Position numbers and translations under genes: made by a program. A DNA stretch of 64,000 nt from DASRDZ01 sp035569495 (GTDB taxonomy: Bacteria > Chloroflexota > Dormibacteria > Aeolococcales > Aeolococcaceae), in contig DATMMX010000036.1 of NCBI GenBank assembly GCA_035569495.1, positions 14,376-78,375 of the forward strand, written 5' to 3'. The notes below the pieces were generated by a model, which did no database searches, had not been told where the DNA came from, and saw only the letters and a program-made list of their open reading frames with translations. This document shows positions 27,379-34,958 of this stretch, in pieces. Positions within the stretch are counted from its first letter, which is position 1. Each line of letters opens with the position of its first letter.

Positions 27379-29667
27379 GTGGCGGCGGGGACGGTGAGAG
27401 AAAGGGAGTTGAGCTTGCAGGGCACGGGTGTGGGAGCCGGCGGGCTGCGTCGCCGCATCGGCGAGCGGCGTGAGCTGCTCGGGCTCGCCGCCGTGCTGGT
27501 GGCGGCGCTCGCCCTTGGCCGCGGGCTGAGCGGAGGCCTGCTCGGGCTCGGCGTGGTCAGCGGCTCGGCGGTGGCGCTGCAGGCCCTCGGCGTGGTGCTG
27601 GTGTACCGGAGCAGCGGCATCGTCAACTTCGCCCAGGTGCAGGCCGGCGCCACCGCGGCCGTGCTCTTCTCCGAGATGGCGCAGCGGCACGAGTTCCTGC
27701 GCTTCGCCTCGTTCGTCTGCGCGCCGTGCGTGCCTGGTGGCGCGGACCACGCGTCGGCGGCGGCGCAGGCGGTCGACTACTGGCTGAGCCTGCTGCTCGC
27801 CGTCGGGCTGTCGGCGCTGCTCAGCCATGGCGCGTACGCCTTGCTGGTGCGCCGCTTTGCGCGCGCGCCCAAGCTGGTGGCGACGGTGCTGACCATCGGC
27901 ATCGCGCAGCTGCTGGCGGGCGTCGCCGCCGCGCTCCCCTCGCTGTTCGACAGCACCACGCCCGGCGTGCAGCTCAGCAACGCGGTGCCGCTGCCGCTGC
28001 ACCTGTCGTTCAGCATCTCCCCCACCACCTTCACCACCGCCGACGTGGCGACCGTGGCCGCGGTGCTGCTGGCGGGTGCGGGTCTGTCGCTGTTCCTGCG
28101 GCGCAGCCGTCGCGGCATCGCGGTGCGCGGCGCGGCGGACAACCCGGATCGGGCGCGGACGCTGGGCGTCGACGTCGACTCGCTGGGCGGCACGGTGTGG
28201 CTGATCGCCGGTGTGCTCAGCGGCGTCGCCGCGTGCCTGGCGGCCGCTTCGAGCGGCGTGCACGGCGGCGACAACCCGCTCGACGTGGTCACCCTGGTCG
28301 GGATCCTCGCCGCCGCGGTGATCGGCGGCTTTCGCAGCCTGCCCCTGGTGGTCGCGGGCGCGCTGGCGCTGGGCATCCTGGAGCAGGGCATCCACGCCGG
28401 GGTCAACGCGCCCGACGTGTACCCCGCCCTGCTGCTGGTGGTGATCTCGCTGTTCCTGCTGCTGCAGCGCGCCCCGCGCACGCGCGCCGAGAGTGAGGCC
28501 GCGGTGGGCTGGCTGGCCGCGCGCGAGGTGCGGCCGATCCCCGAGGCGCTGCGCCGGCTTCCCGTGGTCCGCGCATGGTTGCGCTGGGGGGCAATCGTGC
28601 TGGCCGTCGTGGTGCTCGCCTACCCGGTGGTGATGGCGCCGTCCGACGTGGGCACGGCGACGCGGGTGTGCATCGACGCGGTGCTCGGCGTCTCTCTGCT
28701 GGTGCTCACCGGCTGGGGCGGGCAGATCAGCCTGGGGCAGCTGGCCATCGCCGCGGTCGGCGCGTACGTCGCGGCGCTGGTCAGCGCAGGGACCGGGATC
28801 TCGTTCGTCTTCGGCGTAGTGCTCGGCGCGATGGCGGGCGCGGTGGCGGCACTGCTGGTTGGCCTGCCCGCGCTGCGCGTGCGCGGGCTGGCGCTGGCGG
28901 TGAGCACGCTGGCGATGGCGCTCACCGTGTCGCTGGTGCTGGTCAGCGGCAACTACCTGGGCCAGGCGCTGCCGGCCACGGTGCAGCGGCCGGTGCTGCT
29001 CGGCCTCGACCTCGACGACCAGCGCGTCTTCTACTACCTCTGCCTGGCCGTGCTCGGCGGCGTGCTCGCCCTCATCACCGCGCTGCGCCGCAGCCGGACG
29101 GCGCGCGCGCTGATCGCCTGCCGCGAGAACGAGCAGGCCGCCCGCGCGCTGGGCGTCAACCCGGCGCGGGTGCGGCTGATCGCCTTCGCGCTGTCGGGCG
29201 CCCTGGCGGGACTGGCGGGCGCGCTGCTCGCCTACAACGAGCACGGGGTGCACGCGCCCGACCTCACCCCCGAGCTGGGCGTCGCGGTGTTCCTCATGGT
29301 GGTGATCGGCGGCATGGGCTCGCTGTGGGGTCCGGTGCTGGGCGCCGTCTACCTGGGCTTCCTGCTCAGCTCCTCGAACACCCTGGTGGGCTTCCTGGCC
29401 GGCGGCGGTGGGGTGGTCTTCGTGCTGCTCGCGGCGCCCGGCGGGTTGGTGCAGGTCCTGGCCGCAACTCGCGACGCCATGCTGCGCCGGGTGGCCATCC
29501 GCCACCGCGTCCACGCGCCGGGGCTGATCGCCGCCGCCGCGGTGGAGGGTCGCGCCGCAGCGCCGATCACGCCGCTGCGCGCGGGGTCGGGCGGCACGGC
29601 GCGCGCCCACGTGGCGGTGCGCTACCGGCTCGACGTCGAGGCGGGCGAGGGCGCCGCCGGTGGCTGA
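27379..29667 (+). CDS. Fused LivH-LivM branched-chain amino acid-type ABC permease
   Basis: Both membrane subunits of a HAAT-family importer in one 762-residue chain. Residues about 35-370 are LivH-like (QALGVVLVYRSSGIVNFAQVQAGA; AVRGAADNPDRARTLGVDVDSLGG) and about 390-700 LivM-like (VLTGWGGQISLGQLAIAAVGAY; IACRENEQAARALGVNP; GGMGSLWGPVLGAVY). A 60-residue C-terminal tail is soluble. Start uncertain: GTG 27379 abuts AGGAGG, whereas TTG 27415 has AAGGGAG 6 nt upstream; both are in frame. It is the first gene of a seven-gene overlapping operon and overlaps the next by 8 nt. Substrate may be an amino acid, amide or carboxylate. Confidence 0.9.
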   Translation: MAAGTVRERELSLQGTGVGAGGLRRRIGERRELLGLAAVLVAALALGRGLSGGLLGLGVVSGSAVALQALGVVLVYRSSGIVNFAQVQAGATAAVLFSEMAQRHEFLRFASFVCAPCVPGGADHASAAAQAVDYWLSLLLAVGLSALLSHGAYALLVRRFARAPKLVATVLTIGIAQLLAGVAAALPSLFDSTTPGVQLSNAVPLPLHLSFSISPTTFTTADVATVAAVLLAGAGLSLFLRRSRRGIAVRGAADNPDRARTLGVDVDSLGGTVWLIAGVLSGVAACLAAASSGVHGGDNPLDVVTLVGILAAAVIGGFRSLPLVVAGALALGILEQGIHAGVNAPDVYPALLLVVISLFLLLQRAPRTRAESEAAVGWLAAREVRPIPEALRRLPVVRAWLRWGAIVLAVVVLAYPVVMAPSDVGTATRVCIDAVLGVSLLVLTGWGGQISLGQLAIAAVGAYVAALVSAGTGISFVFGVVLGAMAGAVAALLVGLPALRVRGLALAVSTLAMALTVSLVLVSGNYLGQALPATVQRPVLLGLDLDDQRVFYYLCLAVLGGVLALITALRRSRTARALIACRENEQAARALGVNPARVRLIAFALSGALAGLAGALLAYNEHGVHAPDLTPELGVAVFLMVVIGGMGSLWGPVLGAVYLGFLLSSSNTLVGFLAGGGGVVFVLLAAPGGLVQVLAATRDAMLRRVAIRHRVHAPGLIAAAAVEGRAAAPITPLRAGSGGTARAHVAVRYRLDVEAGEGAAGG

Positions 29668-32600
29668 GGCGACCGCGGCGCGGCCGCAGGTGCCGTCGCA
29701 GCGCATGGCGGCCGCGGGTGCGGGCGCGGCGATGATCGCGGACGCGGATGCGCCTGGTGCAGCGCCCGCCGAGGAGCGCGGCCCGCGGCGGCGCGACCGG
29801 CTGGCGGTCTACGCCGCCCAGGTCAACCCCTGGTCGATCGCCGGCGGCTACGCGGTGACGCCGCTGCTCGTCGTCGGCCTCCTCCAGCTCCTCGGCAACG
29901 CCGACTACCAGGCGCTGTTCGTGCTCATCCCCCAGATGCGCCCGAGTTTTGGCTACGACCTGCAGTTTCTCGTGGTCTTCAACTACGTGCTCCAGGTCGG
30001 CCAGACGCTGGGCGCGCCGCTGCTCGGCTGGCTGGCCGACCGGGTGCGCCGCGTCTGGATGCTGCGCGCCGGCGGCGTCGTCCTCCACCTCGGCTCGATC
30101 ACCATGGGCCTGTCGACGGGACCGGGCCAGCTCCTCGCCGGGCGCGCCATCGCCACCGCGGGACAGAGCGTCGCCGCGCCCGCCGCCATGCCGCTGCTCA
30201 CCGACTTCTACCCGCCCGAGCGCCGCGCCCGCGCCTTCGGCTTCGTCCTGCAGTGCGGCAGCCTCGGCGCCGTTTTCTCCCCCATCGCCATCGGCGTCAT
30301 CGCCGCGGGCTACGGCTGGCGCACCGCCTTCATCGTGCTGGGCGCCTTCTCGCTGATGCTGACCACGCTGTACTTCACCGTGGGTGAGCCGGTGCGCGGC
30401 GAGCAGGACCGCCTGGCCATGGGCGCCGGCGCCGAGGCGGCGAAACACGAGCAGCCACCGGCGGGATGGAAGGAGTCGTGGCGCGCGCTCAACAGCGTGC
30501 AGACGCTGCGGCGCATCTGGTTCGCCATGCCGTTCCTCTCGGCGGCGAGCTTCATCTTCGTGTTGCTGCCCATCTACTTCTCGGTGGAGTGGCACCTCGG
30601 CGCCGCGCAGTACGGCCTGGTCGCGGCGGCCGAGGCGGCGGTGACGCTGAGCGGGCAGGTGCTGGTCAGCGTGCTCACCGAGCGCATGCTCGCCGAGCGG
30701 CCGGCGCGGGTGATGGGACTGGTCGGCGCCATCTGCGTTGTGCTGATGATCGCGCTGCTGGTCTGCGCGCTGGCGCCGGCGCTGTGGCTGGCGGTGCTGG
30801 CGGCTTGCGTCGCCGCGACCTGCTCACTGCTGGTCAATCCCGGCTTCAGCCCGCCGCTCACCGCGGTCGTCTCGCTGGTTGCACCCGCGCGCATCCGTGC
30901 CATGGGCATGACCAGCTACGCGCCGTGGATGCTGCTGTCCTTCCCCATCCTCTTCTACGGTGTCGGCGCCATTCAGAGCGCGGGCTGGTCGCCGCGCATG
31001 CAGCTGCTCCCCTACCTGCCCCTGTTCCTCGTCGCCGCGGTGCTGTTCGCCACCGGGGGGTTGCACGTCGCCTCCGACATCCGCTCCGCACTGGCGGCGA
31101 GCATGGCGGACGAGGAGGCGCGCCGCGCCCGCCAGTCGGGACGGCGCAAGCTGCTGGTCTGCCGCGACGTCGACGTGGTCCACGACGGCGCGCGCGTGCT
31201 CTTCGGCGTCGACCTCGACGTGCACGACGGCGAGATCCTCGCCCTGCTCGGCACCAACGGCGCGGGCAAGTCGACGCTGCTGCGCGCCATCGCGGGGGTG
31301 CAGGAGGCGAGCAGCGGCGCCATCCTGCTCGACGGCGTCGACGTCACCCACTCGCCGCCGCACCTGCTCACCGAGCGCGGCGTCGCCCTGGTGCCCGGCG
31401 GGCGCGCGGTGTTCCCGCGTTTGAGCGTCGCCGAGAACCTGCGCGTCGCCGCCGAGCAGGTCGACGGGTCCGACGAACGCGCCGCGCGGACCGAAGGGGT
31501 GCTGTCGCTGTTCCCCGTGCTGCGTGAGCGCATGCACCAGCAGGCGGGCGACCTCAGCGGTGGCGAGCAGCAGATGCTGGCGCTGGCCCAGGCGTTCCTG
31601 CTCAGGCCGCGCCTGCTGCTGGTCGACGAGCTGAGCCTCGGCCTGGCGCCCAAGGTGGTCGAGCAGCTTCTCGACGTGCTGCGCCGCATCCACCTGTCGG
31701 GCACGACCATCGTGATCGTCGAGCAGTCGGTCAACGTGGCCATGGCCATCGCCGAGCGCGCCGTGTTCATGGAGAAGGGGCGCGTCGTCTTCGCGGGCGC
31801 CACTGAGGAATTGCGGCGGCGTGGCGACCTGGCCCGCAGCGTGTTCCTGGGACAGAGCCGGGCGACCGGCGGAACGCTCACCGGGGTGACGCGCCGGCAC
31901 GACGTCGGCGGCGTGCACGGCGACGCCGCGCCGCTGCTGCGCGTCGACGGCCTCGCCGTGCGCTTCGGCGGTGTGGACGCGCTGCGCGAGGTGAGCCTCG
32001 GTGTCGGCGCGCGCGAGATCGTCGGTTTCATCGGTCCCAACGGCGCCGGCAAGAGCACCCTGTTCGACGCCATCTCCGGGTTCGTGACACCTTCGGCAGG
32101 AACGGTGACGGCGTTCGGCGAGGACGTCACCGCGCTGCCGCCCGAGGCGCGGGCGCGGCGCGGCCTGGTGCGCTCCTTCCAGAACGTGCGCCTGTTCAGC
32201 GCCATGACGGTGCGCGAGGTGATCGCCCTGGCCCTGGAGCGCACGGCCTCCGACCTGGGCGGGCTGGGCGGCGCACTGTGGCCGCCGGTCGCGCGCACGC
32301 AGCAGCGGCGCACGGCGCGTCGCGTCGACAACCTGCTCGACGGCCTCGGCCTCGGCCCCTGCGCCGAGCAGTTCATCGGCGAGCTGTCCACCGGGACGCG
32401 GCGCATCGTCGACCTCGCCTGCCTGCTCGCGGCCGAGCCCCGCCTGCTGCTCCTCGACGAGCCGTCGAGCGGCCTGGCGCAGAGCGAGACCGAGGAGCTG
32501 GGCCCGCTGATCGGCCGCATCGCCAAGGAGGCGGGCTGCAGCATCCTGGTCATCGAACACGACCTGCCCCTGGTCACCGCCGTCGCCACCCGCATGGTGG

Positions 32601-32695
32601 CGATGGACCAGGGGCGGGTGATCGCCGACGGACCGCCGCGCGCGGTGGTCGAGGACCCCGCCGTGGTGCGGGCCTACCTGGGGAGCACCGCATGA
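29660..32695 (+). CDS. MFS - LivF - LivG triple fusion protein
   Basis: 1011 residues with three modules in one frame. Residues about 45-490 are a 12-helix MFS transporter (GWLADRVRRVWMLRAGG is motif A). Residues about 497-735 are a LivF-type ATPase: Walker A GTNGAGKS at about 531, signature LSGGEQQ, Walker B LLLVDELSLGLAP. Residues about 760-1010 are a LivG-type ATPase: Walker A GPNGAGKS at about 792, signature degenerate (LSTGTRR), Walker B LLLLDEPSSGLA and the LivG-specific C-terminus (PRAVVEDPAVVRAYLG). The ATPases should energise the preceding LivH-LivM permease; the role of the MFS part is unknown. GTG start overlaps the permease by 8 nt; no stop or frame change separates the modules. 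Confidence 0.9.
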   Translation: MAEATAARPQVPSQRMAAAGAGAAMIADADAPGAAPAEERGPRRRDRLAVYAAQVNPWSIAGGYAVTPLLVVGLLQLLGNADYQALFVLIPQMRPSFGYDLQFLVVFNYVLQVGQTLGAPLLGWLADRVRRVWMLRAGGVVLHLGSITMGLSTGPGQLLAGRAIATAGQSVAAPAAMPLLTDFYPPERRARAFGFVLQCGSLGAVFSPIAIGVIAAGYGWRTAFIVLGAFSLMLTTLYFTVGEPVRGEQDRLAMGAGAEAAKHEQPPAGWKESWRALNSVQTLRRIWFAMPFLSAASFIFVLLPIYFSVEWHLGAAQYGLVAAAEAAVTLSGQVLVSVLTERMLAERPARVMGLVGAICVVLMIALLVCALAPALWLAVLAACVAATCSLLVNPGFSPPLTAVVSLVAPARIRAMGMTSYAPWMLLSFPILFYGVGAIQSAGWSPRMQLLPYLPLFLVAAVLFATGGLHVASDIRSALAASMADEEARRARQSGRRKLLVCRDVDVVHDGARVLFGVDLDVHDGEILALLGTNGAGKSTLLRAIAGVQEASSGAILLDGVDVTHSPPHLLTERGVALVPGGRAVFPRLSVAENLRVAAEQVDGSDERAARTEGVLSLFPVLRERMHQQAGDLSGGEQQMLALAQAFLLRPRLLLVDELSLGLAPKVVEQLLDVLRRIHLSGTTIVIVEQSVNVAMAIAERAVFMEKGRVVFAGATEELRRRGDLARSVFLGQSRATGGTLTGVTRRHDVGGVHGDAAPLLRVDGLAVRFGGVDALREVSLGVGAREIVGFIGPNGAGKSTLFDAISGFVTPSAGTVTAFGEDVTALPPEARARRGLVRSFQNVRLFSAMTVREVIALALERTASDLGGLGGALWPPVARTQQRRTARRVDNLLDGLGLGPCAEQFIGELSTGTRRIVDLACLLAAEPRLLLLDEPSSGLAQSETEELGPLIGRIAKEAGCSILVIEHDLPLVTAVATRMVAMDQGRVIADGPPRAVVEDPAVVRAYLGSTA

Positions 32696-33708
32696 GCAAG
32701 ATCCGGCCGATCTCGGCCACAACTCCGACGCTCGACCCGGCGTCGTTCCGCGCTCGCTTCGAGGCGCTGGCGGACAACATGGAGCGGGTCATCAAGGGCA
32801 AGCGCGAGGTGGTGCGCCTGGTGCTCACCGCGGTGCTCGCCGAGGGCCACGTGCTCCTCGAGGACCTGCCCGGCACCGGCAAGACGATGCTGGCCCGCAG
32901 CCTGGCGCAGTCGATCGACGTGCCCACCGCGCGCGTGCAGTGCACCCCCGACCTGCTCCCCTCCGACGTCACCGGCTCGACCATCATCGACATGCCCACC
33001 GGCAACTTCGTCTTCCGGCCGGGACCCCTGTTCACCAGCGTGCTGCTGGTGGACGAGGTCAACCGCGCCACCCCCAAGACGCAGAGCGCGCTGCTGGAGG
33101 CGATGCAGGAACGCTCGGTCACCGTCGACGGCGTCACCCATCCACTGCCGCGCCCGTTCCTGATGATCGCGACGCAGAACCCCATCGAGCTGGCGGGCAC
33201 GTTCCCCCTGCCCGAGGCACAGCTCGACCGCTTCCTCTTCAAGCTGTCGGTCGGCTACCCCGACCGCAACGCCGAGGCCGAGGTGCTGCGCGCCAACATC
33301 GCCGACGAGGCGATCGCCGACCTGCGCGCGGTGGTCGACACCGGCGACGTGCTTCAGCTCGTCGAGTGGGCGCGCGGGGTCACCGTCAGCGACCCGGTGA
33401 TGATGTACATCATCGACCTCTGCCAGGCGACGCGCAGCGACCCCTCTTTGCTGATCGGCGCCAGCACGCGCGCGTCGCTCGCACTGATGCGCGCCGCGCG
33501 CGTCGTCGCCGCGTCGCAGGGACGCGAGGACGTGTACCCGGATGACGTGCGCGGCGTGCTCCACCCCGTCTTCGCGCACCGGCTCATCCTCACCCCCGAC
33601 GCGCAGCTTCGCGACGAGACGGTCGGCAAGGTGGTCGAGCGCATCGCCGGGCGGGTCAAGCCGCCGCTCGGCCTCGGCGCCGGCGGACCGGAGAACGCCT
33701 CGGCATGA
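32692..33708 (+). CDS. MoxR-family AAA+ ATPase
   Basis: 338-residue AAA+ chaperone-like ATPase. Walker A is LEDLPGTGKTMLARSLA, Walker B LLVDEVNRATPKTQSALLEAMQE, sensor 1 ATQNPIELAGTFPLPEAQLDRF, and sensor 2 lies in ASTRASLALMRAAR. MoxR proteins work with DUF58/VWA proteins and transglutaminase-like membrane proteins in maturation of envelope or enzyme complexes, and both partners follow directly here. The ATG overlaps the TGA of the MFS-ABC gene (ATGA). Confidence 0.95.
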   Translation: MSKIRPISATTPTLDPASFRARFEALADNMERVIKGKREVVRLVLTAVLAEGHVLLEDLPGTGKTMLARSLAQSIDVPTARVQCTPDLLPSDVTGSTIIDMPTGNFVFRPGPLFTSVLLVDEVNRATPKTQSALLEAMQERSVTVDGVTHPLPRPFLMIATQNPIELAGTFPLPEAQLDRFLFKLSVGYPDRNAEAEVLRANIADEAIADLRAVVDTGDVLQLVEWARGVTVSDPVMMYIIDLCQATRSDPSLLIGASTRASLALMRAARVVAASQGREDVYPDDVRGVLHPVFAHRLILTPDAQLRDETVGKVVERIAGRVKPPLGLGAGGPENASA

Positions 33709-34958
33709 TCGGCGCCCGGCGCCGCGAGTCCCCGGCGCAGACCGCACTGGCGCGCGTCGAGGCTCGGCTGGGACTGTCGAGCAGCGGCCTCGCCGTCGCC
33801 GGCTTCGCGGTGCTGGGCTGGATCGCGGCGCGCGCCCTGGGCGGACGCGCGCTGTTCCTGCTCGTCTACGTCAGCGTGCTGCTGCTCGGCGTGGCGTGGT
33901 GGATGGCGCGGCGTCGCCGTCCCGTGTCCGCGGTGCGCTCCCAGCTTCCGGTGCGAGTGCGCGAGGGACAGACGGTCGTCGCGGAGTTGACGCTGCACAG
34001 CCGCCGGCGGCTGACCTCGTTCATCGTCGAGGAGCGGCTGGACGATGCGCTGGGCCCGCCGGTGCGCGTCGCCGTCGGCACGCTGTCGCCCGAGCGCGAC
34101 GTGCACCATCAGTACAGCCTGCGGCCGCGCCGTCGCGGCGTGCACCACGTCGGCCCGCTGGAGGCGGAGTGGACCGACCCGTTCGGCCTCGCGCGCAGCC
34201 GCCAGCCGCTGCTGGAGCGCGCCGAGATCATCGTCCACCCCTCCACCGAGGTGGTGCTGGACAGCCCCACGGCGCGCAAATGGGAGGACCCTCCCGTTCG
34301 CCCGCCGGTGAGCCGCCCCTGGCCGGCGGGCTTCGAGTTCCACGGCATGCGCGACTACGTGATCGGCGACGACCTCCGGCGCGTGGTCTGGCGCGCGTCG
34401 GCGCGCACCGGGCGGCTGATGGTGCGCGAGTCGGAGCAGGGCATCACCGACCGCGTCGTGGTTCTGCTCGACACCGACCAAAACGTGCACCGCCCCGGCG
34501 AGGTGTCGGACACCTTCGAGGTGGCGGTGCGCTGCGCCGCGTCGCTGGGTGCGCACCACCTGCAGGATGGCTTCAGCGTCGGCCTCGAAGCCAACGCCAA
34601 GCGCCTGGCGGTCGACCTGCGCGGACCGCGCGCGCGCATCCCCTTGCTGGACGAGCTGGCGCGTGTCGAGCGCGACGCGTCGCAGTTGCGCGAGTCGGTC
34701 GACCGCGTGCTGCGCGTGCGCGGCGGGGTGGCCCACTACCTGGTGATCACGCCGCGTCTCGACGCGCAGACCGCGGCGCGGCTGCGGCTGCTCATCGAGA
34801 AGGGCAGCTCGGCGCTGGTCGCCGCGGTGGTGTGGGACGAGTCCGACCCGCTCACCGTGCGCCGCGCCGTCGAGGTCGGCGCGCAGGTGGTCGAGGTGCG
34901 GCCCGGTGCGGTGCTGGGAACGGTGTTCCTGCGCCACGTCGGGGCGGGGATCCGATGA
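33705..34958 (+). CDS. DUF58 domain protein (MoxR partner)
   Basis: 417 residues. Two N-terminal membrane helices (SSSGLAVAGFAVLGWIAARALGG; LFLLVYVSVLLLGVAWWMA), a beta-rich segment, then the DUF58 core: REYxxGDxxRxIxWxxSAR is present as RDYVIGDDLRRVVWRASARTGRLMVRE, followed by a VWA-like fold (VVVLLDTDQNVH). The VWA-type DxDxN replaces the MIDAS DxSxS, so metal binding may be lost or altered. ATGA overlaps at both ends place it in a translationally coupled moxR-DUF58-transglutaminase module. Confidence 0.93.
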   Translation: MIGARRRESPAQTALARVEARLGLSSSGLAVAGFAVLGWIAARALGGRALFLLVYVSVLLLGVAWWMARRRRPVSAVRSQLPVRVREGQTVVAELTLHSRRRLTSFIVEERLDDALGPPVRVAVGTLSPERDVHHQYSLRPRRRGVHHVGPLEAEWTDPFGLARSRQPLLERAEIIVHPSTEVVLDSPTARKWEDPPVRPPVSRPWPAGFEFHGMRDYVIGDDLRRVVWRASARTGRLMVRESEQGITDRVVVLLDTDQNVHRPGEVSDTFEVAVRCAASLGAHHLQDGFSVGLEANAKRLAVDLRGPRARIPLLDELARVERDASQLRESVDRVLRVRGGVAHYLVITPRLDAQTAARLRLLIEKGSSALVAAVVWDESDPLTVRRAVEVGAQVVEVRPGAVLGTVFLRHVGAGIR

